A stretch of 64,000 nt of DNA from Nicotiana tabacum (taxonomy: Eukaryota; Streptophyta; Magnoliopsida; Solanales; Solanaceae): the NCBI RefSeq assembly GCF_000715075.1, contig NC_134082.1:193987948-194051947 (forward strand). The letters are read 5' to 3'. A program made the position numbers and the translations under genes. The notes under the pieces are model-generated. The model worked only from the letters and a program-made list of their open reading frames with translations. It was not told the DNA's origin and did no database searches. The number at the start of each line of letters is the position of its first letter. Within the stretch, counting starts at the first letter, position 1. Shown here in pieces: positions 22,458 to 34,515 of this stretch.

Positions 22458-25400
22458 TCATACATTGCTCTGTTTGTATAACTTGGTGTCAAGAACTTGC
22501 TTTCCACACATTGCACATACTCCTGCACAAGAAAAACACTTCAGAGAGAACACAAGGAAACGTTACAATGATATAAATCATTTGCAATTCCAAACTACTC
22601 TTCATTACCTTTACTATAAGCACAGGTATGACAGTACTTGCCATCTTGATGCACTTGTTGCTTGCAAATCATGCACTTTGTATTTCCATAAGGTGTCCAC
22701 CTGCAATACAACCAGTTCTCTCTTAAGACAACGTCAAGAGCATGGCAAATGCCCAAGACTAACCATAATCAAAGTGCAGTAGATATCCCAACAAGTCATA
22801 CAAAGCATTTATTCAACGCAACCAATTACCATAGGATGCTGATAACTAAAGAATGAAATTTGTTGCATTCATGCAGTAACACAAACACAAGCACTTTAGA
22901 GCACTAAGTGCGGAAATGGCTCAACATAACCCATTGCAGTTTGAATAGAAGAAAATGACCCTACAAAGATCTCTTGTATTTTAGTTTAGATCTCTTACGT
23001 GTAAAAATAAAGATCTCTTAGGAGATTTGACGTAAAACTAAAAAGATTGCAACTGGCAACAAAACCAATTGACCCCCTCTAGTTCAGCTATCTGCTTATT
23101 ACTTTTAGTATTGCAATACAATGATTTCTAGTTTGTCATTTGAGGTTTCAAAAACTTCTATTCATTTTAAGGTCTAAAAGAAGCCTTCTTGATCCAATAT
23201 TCTATGCTACGTGGTAAATAGCATTCTTTCTCTTACTCCACAAGCGGGGCTCCATCTGTAATTCCATGTCCCATACAAAGAAACTCCCGGAGAATCAGAT
23301 TGTCCTATATGTGTTTTATAAACAAAAATTATTACTAAATAAATGTGCAGCTGTTCGATTTCGAGCACATGACCCTTGGATTGAAGATGAACATTGCCGA
23401 ATACTTAAGTCAGGAAAATAGCGAAGTTCTAAATGGTACAGAAGAACATCTGAATGAGCTACAGTCGTATCCACATAATCTTATTATGGAATAATGGGGG
23501 GAAAATCACGAATAACGAAATCTGAAGCAGTGACCAACAAAACCTACAGAAAGAACACTAAAATGTTTACCCAAGATGGTTTTCCTATTATCAACCTAAG
23601 CCATTGGTCTACACACAAAAATTGAAATATAATAACTAATCATTTCTCATGGTCTTTATACATTCTTTTATTATAATTACCAATAACAATTAACAGAGCC
23701 TTCAGGAAACCACAGCGCTTCAGCATCTCAAGATTTTAGAAGAGAAGCAAAGGTAGTTAATCATCACATTGCACAAACAATCTCCGGAAAAAAACCAAAT
23801 TTACTGAGGACATACCAGTAAATAAAAAGACAAAAAGGCATCTTTTTTGCTACTTAAAAGTAAGGTGAATCACAACTATTCATAGTTAAACTATTTCGAA
23901 AAATTCATAGTCAAATGTTAAACATTTGAATTTGTCTTTCTTCTTTTTGTCGTTCGAGTTGCATTTTGATGTCATGATCCAGAAATTCCTTTTTGCTTTA
24001 TTTTCAATATGCCATTATTCTCCCACTCATCTCTCACAAAATTAGTGCCGGTCTCAGCTAAGGGACTATCTTCACCAATCTTGTGTAACTAGCTAATGGA
24101 CTACAACCACAACTCAGTCCTGACATGCAATAATTTTGAAAGTGATGTCAGTACTGACCACTATCATCAAACCCTTTAGTCCAGCATCACAAACTTTTCA
24201 AACACAACGGTTATAAAGAAAGAAGGATTTACAAGATAAACTTTTCAACAGAATGATCGTTTCTGTGTTAATAGCCCAATTCAATTAGTCTCCCTCTCCC
24301 TTTTTCCCTATTTTCACATGGTATCCAACCTTCTATGATCTTTGGTAGAGACCCAATAACATACCGTAGGCAGTAGGCACTGGCCAGTCATTTATTTACT
24401 AGTCTTATCTGTTTGCAGTGACAATTCTGCCAGCACCACATCTCTTTACATCTCTATCCTATACAGTATTAATAATGATTTCCTTAGATCCTCTAGACTT
24501 TTACTACAGTAATTTAGGCAGACCTTGTTATATTTAGCTCAAATCATCAGTTCCAACGTTGAAGGTGCCAATAACATGAGTAAACAGCAGGAAGACTTCT
24601 TGTTGTTTATATCAGATACCTCTTAAATAAGACAACTGGATCCTCATACTATATGAAACTGGAGTATAGTTCAGTCTAAATGACCTAAAACACAAGATTG
24701 CAACCTTAGAGTTAGCATAAGTGAATCCAACTCAGAAAATTCAAAGATTAAAAAGCTCAAGAATCTGTTGTGTATGTTAGTGTGTGCAACTGCAACTAAA
24801 AATTAGAAAATGAAACAAAAAATTGAACTTCTCTTGTAGGATACACACTTTTGGATTATGTCCTCTCCCATATCACCTATTCAATATTTTCCTAATATTT
24901 TCTATTAAAAGAAGTACCCAAAACATTATCATTCATAATTAAACTAACTAAGAAAGAAAAAGATCTCAGCCAAATTAATTATATTTCACCGTCTTAAGCT
25001 AGCTTCATTTTATGTCTCTTAACCTTTCTCCATAAAAAAAAAAGTTAGCTTCATAATATGCTCTAACAACATTGATTCAACAGTCGCACACTTCATCCAA
25101 TTACTTGTAAATGATACAAACAATAACATATCTATAAGCTCTAACGACATGATTCAACAGTTTACATCCAATTTCTCATAAATGATGCAAGCAATAACAT
25201 ATGAAGTCAGCAAACAGTATCCATATAAAACTATGCCAGATCTTTCCTGAAACACAATTTATATAATCAGATCTAAACGGACCCACAACAGACTATTGGG
25301 GTACATGTCAAGTAGTTCACTAGAATTCTGACTAGAGAAGATAGGAATTGAGTTATGATTGATGAAAGTTTGATATGTATCAAGTAGTAAAACGAGTCTC

Positions 25401-25997
25401 AACAAACCGGCGTCACTCTTAAATCAGAAATTCCTAGACGAAAGCAAGCATATTATCTCAGTTAGTTTCTTTTCCTCTTACAATTGGTCGAAGGTGAATA
25501 AAAAATAATACTCAAGGAGCTAACTATCAGGACGATGAGTATAAGTAATGAGTTTAAGTTGTATGTACGGATGGTGTAAAAAATATTTAGGCAACCAGGC
25601 CACTTATAAGGTAATTACAGGCACATCTTTATGATAATCAGTAATTGGTTATCTGGTAAAAATAGGAGCTAACCTGGTAAATCCATAAAGTGATTAGCCA
25701 AAAAAAGAACAATTAATGAAAAAGTAACCTTTTTTTCTTGGAGAGGAGTTTGTTCTCGTTAATCTTACGGCCGCCGCCTTCAGTAGTGTTACTGGCACCT
25801 TCTTTCCATTTATCAGGCACAATCACCTTCGACAACTTCTTCTCACCTGCAGAATACAAATTTACCAAACCCTAGGTCTAAGTCAATTGTACCAGAAATT
25901 GCTTGGGTAAAAGCATGCATTTAACATAAGAGAAGCTAATGAAGTAATTTGGGGAAAAAGAGAAGAATTTACACCACTTACACTTTTCGCAAACCAT
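22458..25997 (-). CDS. CRIPT: CRIPT, cysteine-rich PDZ-binding protein homologue
   Basis: Four exons on the minus strand join in frame: 25982-25997 (start), 25729-25846, 22609-22700, 22458-22522 (stop TGA 22458-22460). Lengths 16+118+92+65 give 291 nt, or 96 residues, close to the usual family length of about 100. All introns are GT-AG; intron 2 is 3.0 kb. Four CxxC pairs are present at Cys 3/6, 54/57, 68/71 and 78/81, expected to bind zinc. The N-terminus is MVCEKCEKKL and the C-terminus DTKLYKQSNV, matching the conserved CRIPT tail. CRIPT was first named as a binder of PDZ proteins in animals and has also been found in the minor spliceosome; the latter is the more plausible role in a plant (inference). 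No lesion was found. The first exon codes only five residues and one base, so automatic predictors may miss it. Confidence 0.95.
22701..25728 (-). other. CRIPT intron 2 (3.0 kb)
   Basis: The donor reads GTTACTTTTTC after AAG-AAA-AAA-AG, and the acceptor TTGTATTGCAG. I see no open frame of note and no clear transposon ends inside; the sequence is AT-rich. Confidence 0.8.
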
Positions 25998-26130
25998 AAT
26001 TGCAGAGGAGAATTTCTAATTGCTGCCAAATTCGTATTTGGGGAAGAAAAGGAATAATTGATGAGAGATGGTTATTTCTATATGAAGACGGTGCGGTTGA
26101 GCTCACAGGGAAATATATGGAGTCGCGCGT
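25998..26130 (-). promoter_or_regulatory. Probable CRIPT core promoter and 5' UTR
   Basis: On the minus strand a TATA-like CATATATTT lies about 115 bp upstream of the ATG, preceded by a GC-rich patch (GGGCGGCTGTTACGCGCG). The 83-codon open frame that runs through here overlaps the UTR and is not taken as a gene. Confidence 0.35.
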
Positions 26131-26390
26131 AACAGCCGCCCGATTAAATACTTGAGCGATGAAAATACTAATTACTCCTTCAGTTTTGTTTTGTTTTATT
26201 TTTTCTTGTAATATTATTGTGACTAGCATATTTTTTTCATTAATATTTTTTAATAACTTTATTAAATATATAATCTGTGCTTTATAATATTTTTATATAT
26301 TTTAAGTATGTAAAAATTATTTTTAAAAATTAAGGAATGGATATTTGATAAACGGAAGTTTGATGATTTAACTATCATACTCTATAAGTA

Positions 26391-26651
26391 CTTCCTCTAT
26401 TCACTTTTACTTGTCCACTATTCGAAAAATAGATTTTCACTTTTATTTGTTCACTTTCTCATATCAAGAGAAAAATATTTTATTTTTTGTGTTTTGCTCT
26501 TAGCATTAGTTACTCATTCTAAATCATTTTTCAAATTCATTAAGACCATACACTAATTAATATGGGTACCATGGTAAATTATGTACTTTATTTATTATTT
26601 ATTAAAGAGCGTGAAAAGTCAAAACGTGACAAGTAAAGTGAACGGAGGGAG
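26391..26651. mobile_element. Stowaway-type MITE 1
   Basis: Flanked by TA (26389-26390 and 26652-26653). The ends CTTCCTCTATTCACTTTTAC and, read backwards from the right, CTCCCTCCGTTCACTTTACT form the terminal inverted repeat. It is 261 bp, AT-rich and has no ORF. Confidence 0.82.
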
Positions 26652-26660
26652 TAAATCGTA

Positions 26661-26908
26661 CTCCCTCCGTTCACTTTTACTTGGCACGTTTTGACTTTTC
26701 ACTTTCCTTAAGAAATAATAAATTAAGTGCATAATTTGATGTGATACTCATACTAATTTATGCATATTTTATTAGATTTGAGAAAATAATTTGAAATGAG
26801 TAATAAATATTGTGGGTATGACAGGAAAAAAAATTGTCTTCCCTTGATATGCGTAAAGTAATAAGTAAAAATAATAGGATACATGCCAAATAAAAATAAT
26901 GGAAAGAG
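26661..26908. mobile_element. Stowaway-type MITE 2
   Basis: It starts only a few bases after MITE 1, flanked by TA at 26659-26660 and 26909-26910. The left end is CTCCCTCCGTTCACTTTTAC; the right end read backwards is CTCTTTCCATTATTTTTATT. It is related to but not identical with MITE 1. Confidence 0.8.
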
Positions 26909-27437
26909 TAATATCCATTATCCATACAGACTTGTCAAAACAAAAATTAAGGAGATCAAATACGTCTTGCTTTTAACGCCAACTTCACTAGTGTGATGCC
27001 CATGACGGAAACTGTTGGGTGAAGAGAATGAGATGGAAAGTTCTCACCAATGAACTGCTGAAGAGAAGTTAACATCTAGGTCGCCTAGAGTGTTACATCG
27101 GAAAAAAGAAAATTATACTACTTCCTTCTTGTTCACTAATAATATATTTTTACTTTTACTTATCTACTATATTAAATTAAGAAAAAGGTAATTTTTTCTT
27201 CCCAAGATTTTTGAAAATGCTACTATTATTATGGGTAAAATTGTAAAATATATACTTCATTTATTTTTTCTTAAAGGAAGTACAAAATTAAAAGTGGACA
27301 ACTAAGAGGTCGTTTGGTTTGAATAGGGCTTATGCCTGGATAACTTATGCTGGGATTAGTTATTCTGGTATTATTTTTTATCCACTGTTTGGTATGTTGC
27401 ATTAAAAATGACAATTGCATAATTTCTAAGAAGAAGG
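26909..27437. other. Flank of element B with degenerate MITE pieces
   Basis: A possible third Stowaway relative starts after TA at about 27119 (CTTCCTTCTTGTTCACTAAT) and fades near 27306. From 27307 the sequence GGTCGTTTGGTTTGAATAGG resembles the end of a common Solanaceae MITE and is cut off by element B's LTR at 27438. These two calls are weak. Confidence 0.4.
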
Positions 27438-28298
27438 TGTAGGCATATAAATTTTATCAAAATTAAATCCGATAAAATAATTTGGATTATATATTAAATA
27501 TATTTATCCAAATAAATATTATGGGCTAATTTAATTAGATTAATTATATAAGTCCAATATATAAGGTCCAAATGCATTGGGCTGACTCATTTAATTGGGC
27601 CACAAATGATGAGCCCACGTCATCAAGCCCAATATGTCATCTTCCTAGAGGCTCAGTTTGGTGTCACATGTCAAATGACGTGGCACGCTAAGTCAAACAG
27701 AAGAGCCAATAGGATCATGCCACGTGTCGAATGACAAGGCATGCCAAGTCACATTAAAAGGCTAATAAAATCGCTCTACGTGTGCAAGTGACATGTTCTG
27801 GCCAATCAAATATGGTCATGTCACACTTCAATTTGATTGGTCAGAAAGAGTTTGTTCTTATCACAACTCCTCCCTTCTACAACTATAAATAGGGGTCTTC
27901 ATAACTCAGAAAAGACACCAGAAGTTATAATAAGAAGCAAGAGAGAGCTCGTGGATTAAACGCCACAAATTTCTCTACAAGTTTCAAGCTTCAAGCAATC
28001 AAATTCAAGCTCAAGAACGAAGAACGAAGAACAAATCAAGTTCAAGATCAAGAACGAAGAACAAATCAAAGTCAAATTCAAGCAATCAAGCTCACACTCA
28101 AGAACAAGATCATCATTCGTGGCAACAAACATAGATTCAAGATCAAGCTCAGAGGCCCTTGAATTTATTTACTATTGAAAAGAAGAATTAGAGAATTCAT
28201 AGAGATTGTAACACTCAAATATTCGAAATAAAATACTATGATTGTTGCGATATTTTTTGGTCTTGATTTTATTTTCTTGATGCAATTTATTGTATACA
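27438..28298 (+). mobile_element. Element B 5' LTR
   Basis: It starts TGTAGGCATATAAAT and ends ATTGTATACA, colinear with 11746-12557. The TATA box CTATAAATAGGGG is at about 27882-27894. U5 has duplicated AAGAACGAAGAACAAATCAA strings (28010-28070), which account for most of the extra length relative to A. Confidence 0.92.
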
Positions 28299-28374
28299 AA
28301 TTTTGGCACGCACAACGGGACAATCTCTACCTCTCATCTCAACTTTTTAATCACCAAAGTCCAAGAAGATTGAA
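28299..28374 (+). promoter_or_regulatory. Element B primer-binding-site region and leader
   Basis: Directly after the LTR comes AATTTTGGCACGCACAACGG. The TTGGCACGC core sits where the tRNA primer-binding site belongs. I cannot assign the tRNA. The gag ATG follows at 28375. Confidence 0.55.
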
Positions 28375-29384
28375 ATGGCTTCAAAGAAAATCAACTCCGG
28401 TTCAACTTCCACCAAAGCTGCTAACTCCAAGTTCTATGCTAATGTGGAAAGCATCCTCGATGTTACCTTTGGAAGCTTCGGACCAGTTACGAGGAGCAAA
28501 GTGAGCTCTTTAGGATAACAAGCACCCAAAGTGCTGTCCGCATCAACACCTGTTTTCGGATCTTCATCCTCAAAAGGAGCAAGATCTTCCACAAACGCAC
28601 CTGAAAGAGGAAGTGATGTTGCTGAAAAGATCAAGAAAACTCTTGCTCTGCTTGACCTCTCCGGATCCAAGTACTCTACTGTGAAGGAAGATGATGATGC
28701 TTCAAGTGATGGATTCTCCCCACTTACACTACATAGCGTGAGCCAATCAAGGATCAATCTGTGTGAAAATCCATGTTACTCTCCGTCGTCCACGACAATC
28801 ATGCAAGCCATGGTAACAAACACTTCATTTGTGGAGGAGCAGTTGGCAAACTTGACGGAAGCAATCACTAGCTTGACCAAATGCATGCAAAATCAAGAGG
28901 CTAGAATTGACAAGCTAACAGACAGGGTGGACATCTTGATGGAAGAAGAATCCACCCATGCACCCGACAAGCTCCCAGAAGTTCTAGAAAGTGACTCTTC
29001 CCCAAGACAAGTAGCATCCACTAAGGCTATCCCTGTCTCATCTAAAGGGTTGATTCCAATCGATCAACTGAAGAAGTTCATTGAAGGAACCATTAAGAAC
29101 AAATATGAAGTTGCTTCCAAATCCTCCCTTATATATACAAAGTCGTACACTGCAAGGGTCGATATGTTGAAGATGCCTGCTGGATATCAACCTCCAAAGT
29201 TTCAATAGTTTGATGGTAAAGGTAACCCAAAGCAACATGTGGCGCACTTCATGAAGATGTGCAACAATGCTGGGACTTATGGAGATTACCTCATCAAGCA
29301 GTTTGTCCGCTCGCTAAAAGGAAATGCTTTTGACTGGTACACAGACCTCGAGGCTGGATCTATCGATAGCTCGGATCAACTAGA
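28375..29384 (+). pseudogene. Element B gag, N-terminal part (broken)
   Basis: ATG 28375 opens MASKKINSGSTSTKAANSKF and continues for 47 codons to TAA 28516-28518. The same frame resumes to TAG 29206-29208, where element A has CAG, then HFMKMCNNAGTYGDYLIKQF up to the insertion point after CAACTAGA. It shows the gag N-terminus that element A has lost. Confidence 0.88.
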
Positions 29385-31330
29385 TGTAACGACCCGATCG
29401 GTCGTTTTGAGCTCCGGCACGTCATTTAGCAGTTTGAGGCCATGAACAGCTTTATCTCAGGTATATTGACTTGTGTGTATGGTCAGAATTAAAATTCAGG
29501 AAGTTTGGAGTCAAATCTAAATGGAAATTCTCATTTTGAAAGCTTAAAATTGAAGAAATGAACTAGGATTAGAATTTTGAGTAAACGACCTCGGAATTGG
29601 GATTCGAAGGTTCCAGCAGGTTCGTATGATGATTTCGGACTTGGGCGTATGCCCGGATCGGGTTTTGGATAACCCGGGAGCGTTTTGGCGCCTATTGTGG
29701 AAGATAACATTTTAGAAGAAATTGCATCAGTTTGGCTTAAAATGTATTTCAGTGTTATTGATGTCTGTTTGGAATTCCGAGACTGGGAGTAGCTCCGTAT
29801 GGTGATTATGGATTTTAAAGTGCGATCGAAAGTGAATTCGGAGGTCCGTAGGTCATTTTGGAGTCGTTTGGCTAAATATAGAAATTTGAAGGTTTTTGAG
29901 AAAATTCGACCGGAAGTGGAAATTTTGATCTCGGGGTCGGAATGAGATTCCGAAAGTTGGGTCAAGTCCATAATGTCGAATGTGACTTGTGTGCAAAATT
30001 TGAAGTCATTCCTGAATGATTTTGGTAAGGTTTGAGACACTTAGTCTCTTTTAAGGAAGCTTAAGTTGGAAAAGTCAACCGAATATTGACTTATGTGTTA
30101 GAGCACTCGAAATGCGAATTTTATGGTTCGGATAGCTTTGTTAGGTGATTTGGGACTTAGGAGTGTATCCGGAATATTTTTGTAATGACCGGTGTAGAAT
30201 TAAGCTTGAATCGGCAAAGTTAGTATTTTGGCGAATTCCGGTTGATAGGTAAGATTTTGATCTGATGCTCGGAATAGAATTCCGAGAGTTTCCGTAGCTT
30301 CGTTATGTCATTTTGGACTTGTCTGCAAAATTTGAGATCATTCGGACTAGTTTTGACGTGTTTCGACATCGGATGTGAAAGTTAGAAGTTTCAAAGTTCA
30401 TAGGTTTGAATCCGATGCGAATTTGGTGTTGTGATATTGTTTTGAGCGTTACGAAGGTTGGAACAAGTTTGAACGATGTTATGAGATATGTTGGCATGAT
30501 TGGTTGAGGTCCCACTGGCCTTGGGTGAGTTTTGGGTGGTTAAACGGACTATTTCATCTTTGAAAAAAATTGCAGAAATTTTTAGGCTTCTGCTATGCCC
30601 AAAAAATTTCAGGCGCGAGATGTCCAGTTTGTAAGCTCATATCTTGTAATCTATAAGAAATCAGAAAAATTGCAAAACACGAAAGTTATATCCCTTATAT
30701 TCTAGTTTTCATAAAGTTAAACCATTCATGATTTGGATATTATCTCAGAAAGTTATGATGGATCGAAAATGGCTGGTAGAGCGATTTCGACAAAATTTAC
30801 GGATGCGCTTTAGAAGCTCATATCTCGGGATATATAAAGAGTTATATGGTGTACAACCTATCAAATTAAATATCTTCGAGTCTAGTTTCTAAATCTTTAA
30901 ACCATTTGTCATTTGGATATTTATACAAGACGTTATGGGTGTTTAAGCAGAAGGTGTCCGACAAGGGAAAATTTTAATAGGATGTACAACCTGTATAGCA
31001 CAAGTGCAAGGTACAACTCGACGAAGCACGGGCAGATTCTTTAAACACGGATTTAGCTTATTTCTTTTATTTCTTTCATTTGGCTTGGATTATTATGGAG
31101 AGGATTTCAAGGGGGATTTCATCAAGCATCAAAGGTGAGTTGTTTCTACTTATTTCCAAGTTAAATACATGGATTAGAGCTGAAAACTCAAGTAATTTAT
31201 GGACAAAAATGGTGGTTTAGGGCTTGAAACTTAAGAGAATTAAATGGAGATTTGAGGGGTCATTTGAACTCCGATTTTGGTAAATTTGATATGTACGGAC
31301 TCGTGGCGAGACGAGGAATCCGGTGATGTG

Positions 31331-33131
31331 TCAAAGGTATAAGGTAGTTAGGAAGGAGGCAAAGATGGCAGTGATGGAGGCTAAGACAACAGCTTTTACT
31401 CGTATGTATGAGGAGCTAAGGAACAAAGGTGGGGAGAAGAAGTTATTCCGACTCGCTAAGGCGAGAGAGAGGACAACTCGGGATCTGGACCAAGTGAGGT
31501 GCATAAAAGATGATGACGGCAAAGTTTTGATGGGAGATGACCAGATTAAGAGGAGGTGGCAGACATACTTTCATAAACTTCTAAGTGAAGAAGGGGATCA
31601 GGATATTATACTTGGGGAATCGAGGAATGCCGACAGTTACCGTGAAGTAAGTAATTGTAGGGACATTGAGATCGATGAAGTCATGGAGGCAATGCGTAAG
31701 ATGAGAAGGGGCAGAGCTACCGGGCCAGACGAAATTCCGGTTGAACTGTGGAGGTGTGTGGGTAGAGCAGGCTTGGAATGGCTTACTGCATTGTTTAGTT
31801 TTATATTCAAGACTAATAGGATGCCTGAAGAGTGGAGGTGGAGTACAATGGTCCTGTTGTATAAGAACAAAGGTGATGTCCAGAGCTGTAACAACTATAG
31901 GGGCATCAAATTACTAAGTCATACCATGAAAGTTTGGGAGAGAGTGGTAGAAATGAGAGTGCGAAGGACGGTGTCTATTTCAGACAACCAGTTCGGGTTC
32001 ATGCCGGGACGATCTACCACAGAAGCTATCCACCTTATTAGGAGGATGGTGGAATAGTACAGAGATAAGAAGAAGGATCTCCACATGGTGTTTATTGATC
32101 TGGAGAAAGCGTACGATAAGGTTCCTAGGAAGGTCTTATCGAGCTGCTTAGAGGATAAAGGGGTACCGAGTAACTATATTAGGGTGATTAAAGACATGTA
32201 TGATGGAGCTAAGACTCGGGTTAGGACAGTAGGAGGCGACTCTGAACAATTTCCAGTTATTACGGGGTTGCACCAAGGGTCTGCGCTCAGCCCATTCCTA
32301 TTTGCCCTGGTGATGGATGCACTGACTCATCATATTCAAGGGGAGGTTCCATGGTGCATGCTATTTGCTGATGACATTATTCTAATTGACGAGACAAGAG
32401 GCGGCGTCAACGAGAGGCTAGATATTTGGAGACATGCTCTTGAGTCTAAAGGTTTCAAGTTGAGTAGGACGAAGACGGAATACCTCGAGTGCAAATTTGG
32501 AGTTGAGCCGACGGAAGCGGGAGTTGAAGTGAGGCTTGACTCTCAAGTCATTCCCAAGAAAGGTAGTTTCAAGTACCTTGGATTGGTTATTCAGGGGATC
32601 AGGGAGATTGACGAGGATGTCACACACCGTATAGGGGTGGGGTGGATGAAGTGGAGGTTAGCATCGGGAGTCTTGTGTGACAAGAAAGTGCCACTGTTAC
32701 TAAAAGGAAAGTTTTATAGAGCAGTGGTTAGGCCTGCCATGTTGTATGGAACTGAATGTTGGCCGGTAAAGAACTCACACACCCAGAAGATGAAAGTAGC
32801 AGAGATGAGGATGTTGAGGTGGATGTGCGGGCATACAAGGATGGATAAGATTATGAATGAAGATATTCGAGAGAAGGTGGGTGTGGCCCCCATGGAGGAC
32901 AAGATGCGGGAAGTGAGACTCAGATGGTTCGGGCACATTCAGAGGAGGAGCACTGATGCACCGGTGAGGAGGTATGAGCGACTGGCTGTAGTGGGAACGC
33001 AGAGAGGTAGAGGGAGACCTAAGAAGTATTGGGGAGAGGTGATCAGACATGACATGGCACGACTTAGGATTACTGAGGACATGGCCCTTGATAGGGATTT
33101 ATGGAGGTCGAGCATTAGGGTTGTAGGTTAG
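31331..33131 (+). pseudogene. RTE reverse transcriptase (one in-frame stop)
   Basis: Except for one TAG at 32055-32057 the frame is open from the insertion point to 33131. Visible RT blocks are [51 protein letters not shown] and the catalytic [10 protein letters not shown]. The C-terminal region has [20 protein letters not shown], typical of plant RTE elements. The ATG at 31323 lies in the target duplication and is accidental. One stop over 600 codons suggests a fairly young copy that was dead on arrival because of truncation. Confidence 0.92.
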
Positions 33132-33379
33132 GGGAGAGTGTGAATATTTCTACAACACAATAGAGGGAGACTATCCAGTTAGGAGTTAGACTAGGAATGT
33201 CATTGGTCGTCTATTGAGGCAGGGCTTTACCTTCTAGTTGTACTATACCAGCCATCTATTTCGTATTTTTGTATTTTCGTATTTAATATCCTATATTTCA
33301 TATTTCATATCTCTTATATATTGTTGTTATTTTTATTACGCATTTTATGGTACTAATATATCATCTCCTATTGTTTTTT

Positions 33380-33500
33380 GAGCCGAGGGTCTCCTGGAAA
33401 CAGCCTCCCTACCCTTCGGGGTAGGGGTAAGGTCTGCGTACATATTACCCTCCCCAGACCCCACTTGTGGGATTATACTGGGTCGTTGTTGTTGTTGTAG
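33380..33500 (+). other. RTE 3' tail of Solanaceae SINE/LINE type
   Basis: The tail includes CCCTACCCTTCGGGGTAGGG, a hairpin (CCCTACCC/GGGTAGGG), then TACCCTCCCCAGACCCCACT and a TTG-repeat end. From memory, Solanaceae SINEs of the TS type share such a tail and TTG end, which would let them use this RT. Confidence 0.7.
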
Positions 33501-34194
33501 TTGATATGTACGGACTCGTGGTGAGACGAGGAATCCGGTGATGTGGATTTCGTAATTTTTTGAGAAGTGGGCCCGGGGCTCGGGTTTTGCAAATTTCGTG
33601 ATTTTCGATATTTTTCGAGTCTTTTTGATTGGGTTATATTCCCTTAGTCTATTGTAATGTGTTCGTTGTGGTTTTGACCAGATTCGACGTGCGAAGAGGT
33701 AAATTCGAGAGGCAAGGGCATAGCGGAGTAGACGTTGGACCGTCTTGAGGTGAGTAATGATTTTAAATGATGCACTGAGGGTTTGAAACCCCGGATTGCA
33801 CAACATACTGCTATGTTGAGATGAGACACACGTTGTATGACGAGCGCAGGGTCATTTACTATTGGGGATTGTGACTTGGTCCATCCCAGTTGATATTTTT
33901 ACCGCGTAATTGATAAAGATTTATTGTTTTTCACTATGATTGGGGTTATTGCCATATTTGGGCTTCGTGCCAATTATCTGAAATCTTTTGTGAATTTACA
34001 TCACTATTTTTCTCACGAATTGAAATATTATTTGAACTCAGTCCAATTGAATTATATTATTTTGTGAACTCAGCTACATTTATACTCAACTCGAGATTTA
34101 ATGATATTTATAATGTTGTTGAGCTGAGCACTATTGTTTTACTGATGCCCAAGAGGCTTTTGATTATTTTCTGGACTGATTGAGGCCGAGGGCC

Positions 34195-34515
34195 ATATGT
34201 GAGGATATGTTGTTTGATGTGAGGAGGCTTTCAGGCCTCGAGTGTTATATGAGGAGGCTTTCAAGCCTCGTGTGTGATGTGTGAAGGCTTTCAGGCCTAT
34301 TGATATTGCGCTTGGGCTGTAGGAGCCCCTCCGGAGTCTGTACACACCCCTAGTGAGCGCAGGGTACCCAGGTGAGTTGGGAGTGGGCCCGAGAGGCCGT
34401 TGCTTGTGTGTGGTGAGTTGGGAGTGAGCCCGAGGGGCTGATGTTGTGTGCTGGTGAGTTGGGAGTGAGCCCGAGGGGCTGATACTATACTGAGATTTAC
34501 ATATTGAGCCCGAGG
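34195..34515. repeat. Short direct repeats in the solo LTR
   Basis: GAGGAGGCTTTCAGGCCTCG-type units occur three to four times at 34219-34300, each containing the inverted pair GAGG...CCTC. They are followed by three copies of GAGTTGGGAGTGAGCCCGAG (about 34374, 34419 and 34455). Confidence 0.8.

Larger units (their letters stand above)
31331..33500 (+). mobile_element. 5'-truncated RTE-type LINE
   Basis: It is bounded by a 45-bp target duplication (31286-31330 and 33501-33545) with one mismatch, as expected of target-primed insertion. It lacks the N-terminal endonuclease domain of a full RTE. The 3' end is a GTTGTTGTTGTTG run after a tail with TAGGGGTAAGGTCTGCGTAC. It sits inside the solo LTR, so it is younger than that LTR. 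Confidence 0.92.

Noticed and set aside
25978..26229. 83-codon minus-strand open frame over the CRIPT start
   Set aside because: It is the 5' UTR and promoter read in a different frame from CRIPT exon 1; the spliced CRIPT frame is far better supported.
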